Below, in pieces: positions 21,647 to 32,243 of a DNA stretch of 64,000 nt (positions within the stretch are counted from its first letter, which is position 1; the number at the start of each line of letters is the position of its first letter). The stretch is from NCBI RefSeq assembly GCF_021869535.1, contig NW_026262690.1:88085995-88149994 (forward strand), written 5' to 3'. Source of the DNA: Mytilus californianus (taxonomy: Eukaryota; Mollusca; Bivalvia; Mytilida; Mytilidae). The position numbers were made by a program, and so were the translations under genes. The notes below the pieces were generated by a model that made no database searches, had not been told where the DNA came from, and saw only the letters and a program-made list of their open reading frames with translations.

Positions 21647-24592
21647 CTGAAATATAAAATATATTAAGAAATTAAAAATGACTCTTGATATGAAAATTAT
21701 AAAACATTCACTTAAGGTTTATGACCCCTTCTGTAGGCCTGTATATTTTCAAAGTGCTACAATATCAAAATAGTAAAAATTCAAAATAAAAATGACGTGC
21801 CATGTTTTACATATACCAAAGGGAAAAGTTGTTCAAAGCAATACTGTTAAATATTTCATTGCATTTAAGGTTCATCGAAAGGAATTGATAAATATGGCCG
21901 TGATTACACCACAAAATCGACTATGAGTACAGACAAACTGATGCATCTAGGAAAGTGTTAAGGCATGGCTGACCATAGTTATATAAAATTTAGATGTAAG
22001 TTTATGTTTCAGAAAATCTTCTAGAAAAAGGTCAATAATTTTCGTTACAAGTGTGTTATTCTGTTAGAGGGGTATTCTCAAGGTACGTGAATCATGTTTT
22101 ATTGTAAAGATAAATCAATTACCGGCAGACTGATGTGTGTTTATACGTGTGAAATGCAAGGAAATATTAGAAAATATCGGTTGAACTGAACACATAGAAA
22201 ATTTTCGTTAGCTTCTTTGTGATTTTTCGTACAAATGTGGATAGTAAACCCCCAATTGACAGAAAGAGGTGCCTGTGCTTGTTTTAACCAATATCTCTAT
22301 TTATCTACTTCTTTTAGGGATGGCAATGCTAGCCCCGCATGCAACAACCCATTATCGATTAAGCACCGGATTGTCATATATAGGAGTACAAGGGGAAAGA
22401 CTGCGTATTTTTTTTTTTTTTTTTATAAAATTTCCATAGGTTCAGCATTGAAACAATAAAAGGGTACATTATCCTTAAGACGATCATTCGTATACATCCA
22501 TGTATATCTGCTCAATTAAGTGTTAATTATGGATGTAACCACTAGTCTGTCAATACTGAGGTTGTGAGTTCGAACACCGCTTGTGGCAAGGTGTGTTCGA
22601 CTGCAAATGTTATCGAGTTTTCCAATGACATCCACGAAATAGCCTAAAGAAATGAAAGTGGCCTTAAACACCGACAATCAGCCTAAATCAGGTCTTCGTC
22701 TTGTCTGATCTTTAGTTTTTTTTTGTGTAGATGCTTTAGACCGTTGTCTTTCTTTTCAGCAGTTTTCCTTTTGACCACGGTGTTGTCAAGTTTTCTTCGA
22801 CTTATGTTTTTTATAGACCTAAAGAATCTTCTTCGGTTTTGACATTGCTCATTTATCAGGAAATACTAGGCTAGCTAGGACAGATTGTAACATATATTAA
22901 TTCAGACTCGAATGACTTCGGTTAGGCTTGCCTAATTGTTAACATTAGAAAAGACGTCTGACAGTAAAAATTTGCCGTTCAGAATTAAAGAGCCATAGGT
23001 AATTTCAGTGTTCGTGTTCCCAAACGAAAATAACGTCACGCCGTTGGTTGCATTTACTTTGTCTAGAACGTTTTAGCCAATCACAAGTTTTTGGTGTTTA
23101 CTTCTTAAACTGTTACCCAGAATGGATTAGATTCTAAAACAGCGTTAAAACTTACAGTATTGTCAGTAAACAAAAATGCAAGTACGGCAATAGGATTGAA
23201 ATCTTTGTTGTACTTGTAAAATGTGACCAAATGACCTGAAATATATCAAATTCAGAATGAAAGTGAAAAGAAAACGACAGCAACATACAATTAACATAAA
23301 ACACACGCTACTAATGTTTTCCTGTTTTATTCATGAATGATGTTAAAAAAGCACTATTATAAGATTAAATGGTTGCTTGGAAACTTAACACTTTCACATT
23401 GATCTACAATACCAGGAAAAACTAAGACTTGACGTACATTATTTCAATGCAGAATAACATACGAAACTGTCTAGTCTTGCTTCAACTTACAAATAAGGTA
23501 ATTAGTTTTCGTCACAAAAGTACCCGTCTTTATGATTGAACAACACCAGTATAATAATGACAATTCATATATTTTTAAGCTTTTCAAAATAGTATAAGTA
23601 AGAAAAAAACAAATGTTTATTAGAATTCGTACAGTTGGAATAAATATCTTTTTGTGTGTTAGATTGATTCAAAATTTTATGAAATTCATATCCCTGCTGA
23701 AATGTTTTTTTTTAAATACTATGACTAATTATTTACGTATCTACCGACTGTGAAATAAGGGGGTCACATTTTTGATCATGTAATAGTTGTTGCATATTTT
23801 TGACATTTCAATTATCGCACAATTACATTTTTCAAAAAATTAATAACATACATTTCCATTGTTTTAAATTGACAAAGTTTATAGTTGGGAATGACAACAT
23901 TACGTACCTTTCTTTACTTCATTTCCAGATATAGTTCTTTCCTGGTCATCTTCGGCGGTAAAGATGTCATAATCCTTTGGTTCAAAATAAAACGATGGAG
24001 GTGCTTTCTGGAAACCTGAGGGACCTTTGGCTATGTATACAGAATTTTCGTAATTATTTACCCTGATGAAACATTCGGCTGTAAATGGAATAAAGGTCAA
24101 AGTTATACAAACTAATTGAAAGTTCATGTCTTCCGCTCGCTAGGACTCTTGAAAACTCGATGATTTTCGAACTAGAGAAAGATAATACGCATTGGTTTAA
24201 AATTTTAGAAGTACATTATTTTCTTTAAGTTAGGATGCAAATAGAAAAAGTTTCAATTTATCTGTTTTTCACAATTTTGCTTTTTCTCATCGTTGAAGGC
24301 CGTACAGTGACCTATAATTGCTTATACCCACATCATTTGAACTCTAGTGGATAGTTGTCTAATTGGTCTTCATAACACATCTCCTTATTTTTGTAAAAAT
24401 AGCGCAAATAATGAATCATGAATCAGACAAATATTTTCACCCACTGCATCTCGAGAGTACCGCCTCGGTCGGTAGCTTCTTGATATTCCTCGTAATATTA
24501 ATGTATTTTGTAATACGTTTCAAAGATGTTTTAGACTTACCAGTTACAAGGAAAGCAGAAAATAAGAACACTTTTACAGCCATAATCACCAT
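21608..24592 (-). CDS. Gene B: small secreted protein, paralog of gene A
   Basis: Family not recognised. Four exons join in phase: 24592-24541, 24078-23908, 23235-23156 and 21646-21608 (52+171+80+39 nt), about 113 residues. Exon 1 gives a signal peptide (AVKVFLFSAFLVTG after two possible start codons, M1 and M4). The mature part starts near AECFIRVNNYENSVYIAKG, keeps a single cysteine at the same place as gene A, and carries an aromatic/Pro patch (PPSFYFEPKDYD). Exon 3 begins GHLVTFYKYNKDF. Relative to A the C-terminus is shorter (13 codons, stop included, against 24). A frame reading through the acceptor into intron 1 gives an alternative hydrophobic N-terminus (MNFQLVCITLTF), but the spliced form matches gene A better. 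A SINE sits in intron 3. The two genes probably arose by tandem duplication. Confidence 0.65.
22543..22690 (+). repeat. tRNA-derived SINE, 5'-truncated
   Basis: The B-box region TGAGGTTGTGAGTTCGAAC, GCAAGGTGTGTTCGACT and the tail GGCCTTAAACACCGACAATC are present; the A box is missing. Within intron 3 of gene B. Confidence 0.7.
23156..23235 (-). CDS. Gene B exon 3
   Basis: Acceptor TTTGATATATTTCAG, donor GTAAGTTTT, 80 nt, phase 1 in and 0 out; collinear with gene A exon 3. Confidence 0.72.
23908..24078 (-). CDS. Gene B exon 2
   Basis: Acceptor TTTATTCCATTTACAG, donor GTACGTAA, 171 nt, phase 1/1, the same length as in gene A. Confidence 0.8.
24282..24397 (+). repeat. R1 3' end fragment
   Basis: TCATCGTTGAAGGCCGTACA through to CATAACACATCTCCTTAT; 5'-truncated. 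In intron 1 of gene B. Confidence 0.65.
24541..24592 (-). CDS. Gene B exon 1 (signal peptide)
   Basis: 52 nt, hydrophobic, donor GTAAGTCT in phase 1. Confidence 0.7.
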
Positions 24593-25115
24593 TGTTTTTT
24601 TACCGAGTTTAATATGTTAATATTCAACATTACCATAATTATTATATCAGTTAATCTGTTTGCCCTACATACATGTATGACATAACGAATAATTGAAAAA
24701 TGTATTCACTAATGCCAGTCTCATTACTGTGAATTTGCATTTGTAACTTAGCAAATGAGTTATATCCAGTGTATTTGTTACATTCGATTGCTCAATATCA
24801 GAAACAGTTTCAAAACCTACTGGAATTAGACTGATATACTGTTACTTAATGCGAAGCTCACGTTAGTTTTGGCGGCATTACTGATTTTTGAGTTGTTTCC
24901 ACTTTAAATTGCAATTTTTCGAAACTTCGTCTACATGATTTTGTTTTAAAATGATACGTTAGTGCTGTGAACAATTCCGAGGAAAATCAAAAGCAACTTC
25001 GACTTCGTTTTTGCGGTCTACATCATACAAGTGTGTGTGATGTATGAAAAATAATGCAATTTTGCAGCGTGACGCTGTCATTACGCAATGAGTATTCTTT
25101 CCTTTTGATAAATAT

Positions 25116-25217
25116 ATATAATAAGAAGATGTGATATGATTGCCAATGAGACTACTCAGAGATCAAACGACGTAGAAGGTTTGCAGCTATAGGTCACCGT
25201 ACAGCCTTCAATAATGA
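25116..25217 (-). repeat. R1 3' end fragment
   Basis: ATAAGAAGATGTGATATGAT to GTCACCGTACAGCCTTCAAT, the reverse complement of the R1 right part. Confidence 0.65.
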
Positions 25218-25431
25218 GCAAAACCTACACCGCATAATTCACTCAACATATCAAAATGGATCTTGTGACCCCGCATGAAGTTTAAACCATGCTCATAGCA
25301 ATACCATGTAATTTTAAAACGACATGTTTTCGAGAAATGGCGCTTCATCGAGCGTGATGAAATGTTTCTCTGCTTGAAATAGCTACATTCTTTAAATTTA
25401 AGACGCAAAGCTTGCCTGGCGTTTTAAATAT

Positions 25432-25689
25432 TTAAAATCTGTTTTTTTCACGATATTCAGAGGCAGTTAAACTACTTGTAATTGCATACACATTTTTTAT
25501 AAAAATCCGAAACCGTATATTATACTTAGCCTTACCAGATTTTGCAGCAGTTTTTTTTTTGTCTAACCATACTGGTCTAGTAACACAGAAGTTTACCAGA
25601 TTACTCAAATATTTGTTAACAGGTTCTCCGTTTGAAAATATTCTTGTAGCATATAAAGGGATTACCAAAAAAGGTAGGTAGAATATCAT
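25432..25689 (-). CDS. Possible small secreted protein or first exon
   Basis: An 85-codon frame starts with a signal-peptide-like MIFYLPFLVIPLYATRIF. A GTAAGG donor-like site is available after KKKTAAKSG. I found no partner exon and no homolog in the window, and chance ORFs of this size occur here, so treat this as tentative. Confidence 0.2.
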   Translation of the reverse strand: MIFYLPFLVIPLYATRIFSNGEPVNKYLSNLVNFCVTRPVWLDKKKTAAKSGKAKYNIRFRIFIKNVYAITSSLTASEYREKNRF

Positions 25690-26867
25690 AGGCTCGAATT
25701 ATAAACTACGAAAAGCGGATCACTCGTCTGATTTGGCAGTTTTTGCCTGAAATTTAATTGGTAGATGTATGAGGACCAGACACCGCCATTTAAACATCTA
25801 GCTACTAAATAGCAGAATGTCCATTTAATCTGAATACAAGCGTCATATGTTGTTATTTTGTGAAAAGAGAAGGAGGCATGTTAAATAATTTGCAAACAAA
25901 GATTTCTTACTAATTTCGCCTGTACATTATATGTTATTCGGGATCTTCACAGGAGATATGGACTCAACTATCCTGTCAGCGTGTAAAGCCCAAATACCAA
26001 TTATAAAATACTTGATTACCCTGATTGCAACATTGAACACCATATTGATCTCTACATTTATTCACATGGGATATGGACATGTATTTTGTGTCAAGGTTAC
26101 CAATTAAATTTTTTGATTAGCCGGAATATTTTACTCCAGTTTATAATACAATATACATGTTATGTTCTGTGCACTTTAATAACTAATTGTACTACAAAAG
26201 TTTGTCAATAAATCTTTACGACTATTACAGCACTGTACGAGATAAGATGGACTGAAGATGGCTATATGTCATGAGGAGGTGCATTGGGCTTATAAGTTGA
26301 CCGAGTCCTAGACACGGATATTGATATAATATATTTACTAATATCCTTTCTTGAAAGATTTACATAAACTGAAGGCAAAAAACAAATCGTTAGCATCTTG
26401 TTTGTTTAGTTGTGTATGATTCTTTTCTTTTTGTCTTTCGTTTTATGTTGATTAGGTTAGTGATGCTTTAAACATTTTTTTATTTCGTTACGCAAATGTT
26501 AAAGTAGTATTGATTACGAACCCTGTTTCTCTTCTAAATGGGTTTTAAAAAGAAGTTCTATTGCATTTGTGGTTGCAAACCGTTGCATTCTATTATCAAA
26601 ATTGTTCCTTTTAGACAACTGTTTTCCACTTTTCTCCGAAACAAGGATAAATAAAATTAATGTATTATTGTTTAATGCATACCTTTTTTCCCGCCTCCGA
26701 CCAGAATTGTAAATAAAGGTGGGTGAAACTTCTGTCCATGGTGTTCGGAATTAGGAGTTGCATTTTTTTTTGTTGATTGCGAAACACATGAAGGAGGAAG
26801 GTTTGGCGCCAGCAAACAGGTTTAACCCCGCCACATTTTTTTTGCGCTTATTGTTTTGTATAGATTA
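25690..26867. other. No gene seen
   Basis: AT-rich sequence with no supported exon and no repeat that I can assign. Confidence 0.35.
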
Positions 26868-27257
26868 TTCTTATGTTGTACCGTTACACCACTGTCCCAG
26901 GTTAGGGGAGGTTGGCGCCTTCAAACATGTTTAACCCCCCCCCCCCCCCCCCCCAATATTCTGTATGTGCCTGTTCCAAAGAAGGGAGCCTGTAATTCTG
27001 TGATTGTCGATTGTTGCTGTTTATCATAATTGTTTTTCGTTAACTGTTTTGTACATAAATCAGGCCGTTAATTAACTCGTTTGAATTGTTTTTCATTTAA
27101 TTTTTCATTTCGGGGCCTATTATAGCTTACAATGTTGTATGGGTTTTGCTCCTTTTTGAGCCGTATGATGACCTATAGCTGTTAACTTTTACGTCATTTG
27201 GTCTCTGGTGGAGAGTTGTTTCATTGGCAATCATACCACATCTTCTATTTCTTATAT
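26868..27257 (+). repeat. R1 repeat, near full length, with a 20-C tract
   Basis: It starts TTCTTATGTTGTACCGTTAC and ends CATACCACATCTTC. Where other copies read TTAACCCCGCCACATT, this one has expanded to 20 consecutive C (26935-26954). Confidence 0.75.
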
Positions 27258-27454
27258 GAATGTTGTTTTATATTTGTTTCTCTTCAGGATGATCTGATGA
27301 ACAACATAGCAAGTAAAGAAATTACTTTAAAAACTTGTTTATACATCTACCTAACCTTGTACTCAATCAACCTAAAAAAAAATCAAAATTTTGACCGAAT
27401 AAAATCATACCCTCCTAGGTCCAGAAATATTATCAACGCAACTTCACCCTACCA

Positions 27455-27645
27455 GGCGCGGATCCAGGGATTTGATAAGAGGTGCAATTCCACAAAAGAG
27501 ATTATATGTTAGTCGAGCGAAGCAAGGTGAAAAATGTATTTAAGCTAAAAAATCACATAAATCGTGAGAAACATGAGATTTGGTTTTGGCGATCAAAAAG
27601 GGGAAGTCGTGCTCCCTCTACGCCCCCTGGATCCGCCAATGCCTC
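27455..27645. mobile_element. Small MITE-like element with GGATCC ends
   Basis: GGCGCGGATCCAGGGATTTG on the left and CCCCCTGGATCCGCCAATGC on the right are inverted. The interior contains CGAGCGAAGCAAGG. The ORFs crossing it are by-products. Confidence 0.55.
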
Positions 27646-29077
27646 CCCTCCCCTTGTTTCAAGTGTTACAGACTTTTTGTTTACATATCCTATTCGAGCC
27701 TATATGTTTGTCTCAGATTGAATTATAAATGCATGTCCATCTTGTCGCCTCGAAAGCTTGAATACTATTCAATTTTACAACCAATTAAGTAACTTTCACT
27801 TATGTTTGAGGGAATGGCATAACTCACTTTAATCCAATGTAGGTACTCTACACAATTTCCTGAACGAGCCTCGTATTTAAGAAAGAACTGTCATTGAAAC
27901 TTTGATCGTCATTTATGCTTTTTCAAACATTGCGCTAAATAAGTATTGATTTTTTGGCACAAATGAAATATGACCTTTTAGCTCAAATGAAATATAACCG
28001 TTTGGCGAAAATAAAATACTATATTTTTTTTAATTGGTGCAAATGCGATGTGCTCCTTTAATGTGTATGTGTGTGTATATGGGTTTTAAAATTCTAAGCA
28101 AAAATGATTTTAGATATCGCAATGAAAATATCATACTTGATTGTAATGAAGTTATGCAAGTTTGTTTTTTGTACGGATACAAAGAGGAACAAAGCACAAC
28201 TAAAGGAAAAGAAGGACACCTAAATGATAGAAGTAGTAGTGAGCTTTTATTTATTATTTCTAAGAAACGAAATTTAAAATGGGGGTCTTCAATCTCGTTT
28301 TCTCTACCACAAAAGAGGCAAGTTTATGGAAATGTACTATTCTATAAAATACGTCGATTTCAGTTACATTGTAACCATTTTCTATTATACCATTTTTCAA
28401 ATTAAATGATGGAATAGAAAGGATATGATGTATTAACTCATCATAACCCGCACATGCAAAACCAAACGCAATGAAACGGCGCGTTAATTGCTGTTCTTAA
28501 TGTTGCTTTTATTTGAAAAAAAAATGCCATACAATAAACATTCTTTTTTATAAAAGATGGATTTAAAAGAAAGTGAACTCGCATAAATGAATTGCATTAC
28601 CTTAAGAGATTTGGTATTTAATTTATTACAACGATAGCAGACAAACAATGTTGCTTAAGGAAGTTCGCTACTCTGTTTCAAAATAACAAGCTTTTTAAAA
28701 GACTGTTATAAATTGATAGTATATAAATAAAGGAACTAAAAAAGCTGAAAAAAATGAAGGGTCGTGTGCTTGTTTTCGAGATATAAGCCATTGAAAATTT
28801 GGCGGGAAATAATTCTCTCTAGACTTTTCATACATTTAACATTAGCACCCTTTTTCTTTCAAAAAATATGAAAAAATAACAAGGATTTTATAGGATTTTC
28901 AAATATGGCTTTTTAAACTATTATATGTTATAAAATTATGAAAAGAAAGGTAGGAGTTAGCGGGGAATTTTTTTTAATGGCACTACATGGATAAAACCAG
29001 AGGATTCCGAATATCTGGCAAAATATTTAAAAACAAAAGGAGCGAACATCCTTAAATCTGATTCTGTTCGACTCAGT
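27646..29077. other. No gene supported
   Basis: One 123-codon plus-strand frame (28034-28405) begins at a non-ATG codon and has no domain, splice partner or repeat support. Otherwise AT-rich sequence. Confidence 0.3.
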
Positions 29078-29118
29078 TGGATAGTTATCTCATTGGCAAG
29101 CATACCCCATTTCCGTAT
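29078..29118 (+). repeat. R1 3' end fragment
   Basis: GGATAGTTATCTCATTGGCA then AGCATACCCCATTTCCGTAT; diverged. Confidence 0.5.
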
Positions 29119-29393
29119 TTTATAATGTATATGAATCACGACATCGTCGTCTAACAATTTAGTATTGGTAATATTTACTAGCACGGGATCAAAGTTTTTC
29201 AATACCTTTAAAGCAACAGGGAAAAAGACAAGCACCGTGGTTATATGATTTGATTCATAACAATATGTTCTGTATGTGGATGCTTACTTTATTATTAAAT
29301 TCAAAAGTAACTGCTTATTCATTTTTAATCTATATGTTTTACTGAGCATTCGCGAGATTATTAGCGCCAGATCCAAGTGCATCACTACCAATA

Positions 29394-29399
29394 ATTTAT
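29394..29399 (-). terminator. Poly(A) signal of the acidic-protein gene
   Basis: The AATAAA hexamer overlaps the end of the stop codon (TCATAATAAATT). A signal this close would leave an unusually short 3' UTR. Confidence 0.35.
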
Positions 29400-29622
29400 T
29401 ATGAAGATTCTTCAGATGAACTACTATTATCAGCAGCTGAATCACTTTCACTTCCACTTTCTTGTTCTATCTCCTCTTCTTCTTCCTCCTCCTCTTCCTC
29501 CTCCTCTGCCTCTTTCTCTTCCTCTTCTTCTGATTCCTCATCTTCTCCTTCTTCTTCCTCATTTTCTTCTTCCTCTCCCTCACTTTCTTCTTCTACTTCT
29601 TCTTCACTGCCGCTGTCAACTT
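29399..29622 (-). CDS. Acidic-protein exon 5 (poly-Glu, terminal)
   Basis: 224 nt; acceptor TTTGATATTCAG; GAA/GAG-rich, starting EVDSGSEEEVEEESEGEEEE and ending in a serine-rich tail and TAA. Confidence 0.78.
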
Positions 29623-32208
29623 CTGAATATCAAAATTAATCATTAAATTAAATCAAAACCACTGTTTTGTCTGCAGACTAAAGACTTTTAAAATATCTTG
29701 TTCTTCGAGATATAAAAAGTGTTTAATATTGAGAGAAGTGAAAGATATTCAGTTCAAGCAGAACTTGTTAACTACCTTTCTAATTCTAGTATAAAAAATA
29801 TATATATGTGAATAAATAGACATGTGACGTACATGTATCACATAATTATCAATTAGACATCATCCAACAACATTAGAAAACAAGTCGAAAATACATCTCA
29901 AGGTCAGCATACGGTCTTCAATGATAGAGAGCTGTCTATACCATAATGCCAAGCTCTTAATCGCATTAATTCTTGACGTGTTGTAATTGTATATGAATTG
30001 TGGAGGAATTAGATTACCAAACAACTGTAAATTACATTAAATTCCTAGATGGACAAACGTACGAAGAAATGATTTTATCTAAAACCCCTGCTTCATTAAG
30101 GCAACAGTAGTCAACCGAAGTTCAAATCTCGTAAATGGATAAGAAACTCGAAAGAGAAAAATCAGGGTAACCGACTAAAACTGACGGAATGACATGCACG
30201 CCAAGAGTAGTGATCCCGTCTGCGTCGACAGGATAAGCGTCTCCTGCCATTCAAACATCACCCGGCATGCTAATTTATAGTCAGTCAAATGGTCACAATC
30301 GGAAAATTGTTTTTATGACCCCGCAACAAAGTTGTCGGAGCCATATAGTTTTACCCTTATCCGTCATTCCGCACAGAACAGATATACGAACTTTTATTCT
30401 GAACGCCTTCACATATTGAGCTGATTTTAAGAATGTGAATATACTATGATGCCTTACAGATCGAGTCCATGTTTGGTTCCGCTCCGCTGATTTTTGCTGA
30501 AATTACGGGGTTTGGACTTTGAAAAGTTCATGAAAATGAACGGTTATACAGACTTTGTTTTCTAAACACCTTCACCTTAAGCTGATTTTTAGTATGTGCG
30601 TCCACTTTTATGAGTTACAGATCAAGATTACCTTTGCTTCCGCTCCGCTGATTTTTGCCGAAATTACAGGCATTGGACACATTGAGCTGATTTTAAGTAT
30701 TTTAGTCTACTATGATGAGTTACAGATCGAGTTTACGTTTGGTTCCGCTCCGCTGATTTTTGCCGAAACAACGGGCTTTGCACTTTGAACATTTTGTGAA
30801 AATAACAGTTATACAGACTTTTTTCCATACGCCTTCACATATTGAACTGATTTTTAGTATGTGAGTCTAGTATGATGAGTTACAGATCGACCGAACCATT
30901 TATTTTTGCTGATATTACGGGCTTTGGACTTTGAACATTTTGTGAAAAAACAGTTATACGGACTTTTTTTCTAAACGAGAAACAAAAAACAACTTGCGAA
31001 GCAAATTCTAATTTTATTTGCTTTCTTACTGCTGTAGAATATCACAGACGTTTTATCTACAAACACACGACCAAAGGATAAAGAAATCAAATAATCACAA
31101 ATTCATAGTTCACCCGACATCTTTCCTGTGAGTTACAGAAACAATACAAACACTAAGATATCAGTATATTCGTTAGATAGCATGGAAGGAAATAATGTAT
31201 GAACAAGGCAAATAATGTGTGAACAAGGCAAATAATGTATGAACAAGGCAAATAATGTATGAACAAGGTAAATAATTTATAAACAAGGCAAAATATTACG
31301 GAAACGATGCAAAACCATTTTGATTACTTAACAGACCAAACAAAAAGTGAATAAGTACTCATAAGAGAAATATTTCACCACTATATCTGTTAAAAAATAA
31401 CGTCATACATGATATGAAACGCGAGGAAGCCTTATTCGACCTGAACACAGCACAAGTGATAAACTCAAAGTATTGGAAACAAAAGGAGACGGTTTATTAC
31501 TTCGTAACAAACAAATCTCTTTACGCACATGACAAAACTCTGAGCAAAATAAAACTAGCGGTTAAACTGCTATTCTTCATTTCAAAGTCATAAGGAGGTT
31601 TTAGACATGGAGCAAAAGCTCACATCTGATTGCAATTTTAAGACGTCAATTAGCCTCAGTTTGAGATCGGTAGAATTTTATAAGTTTATACACTACACAC
31701 CTTCTTCTTCGCTTGCTACTTCAGGTTCTTCCAGGGTCTCAGGAGCGACTAAAATAAAAAGATATATAATCATGAAATATTTCAAAGGACAATTTTGTTA
31801 AATCCAGTCCCATACATGTACTACATATAGAAGGTATATATGAATCAGAAACGTCGATTTAAACCATGGTAAAAATTAATAAACCTGACTGAGTATAATT
31901 TTCATTAGGCTATAATTAATCGTTGATTTTATTTATAAAATATCAAATTGAATATATATAATCAACAATGAGTGAGAGAGGATGGACACATGGAAATACG
32001 ATATAAAACATGGTAAAAATTAATAAACCTGCGTATAATTTACATTAGGCTATAGATACATATCAAATTGTCAGTTTATTTTGGTCTTATGAGTTAGATA
32101 GCTCGGCAGGTAATATGGAAAAGACATATCATACAAATACGCTGCAAAACAATTTCGATTAACAAACAGATAAAAAAAGTTAATAAGTACTCATATCTCA
32201 TAACATAC

Positions 32209-32243
<35 letters not shown>

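Noticed and set aside
24079-24127. Alternative start of gene B (MNFQLVCITLTF) reading into exon 2 without splicing
   Set aside because: The hydrophobic stretch is the pyrimidine-rich acceptor region of intron 1; the spliced signal peptide at 24592 matches phase and layout of gene A.
28034-28405. 123-codon plus-strand frame as a gene
   Set aside because: Non-ATG start, low-complexity AT-rich coding, no domain, splice partner or paralog in the window.
29401-29646. 81-codon plus-strand Leu/Pro-rich frame
   Set aside because: Antisense of the poly-Glu exon; the minus strand has acceptor, phase, stop and upstream exons.
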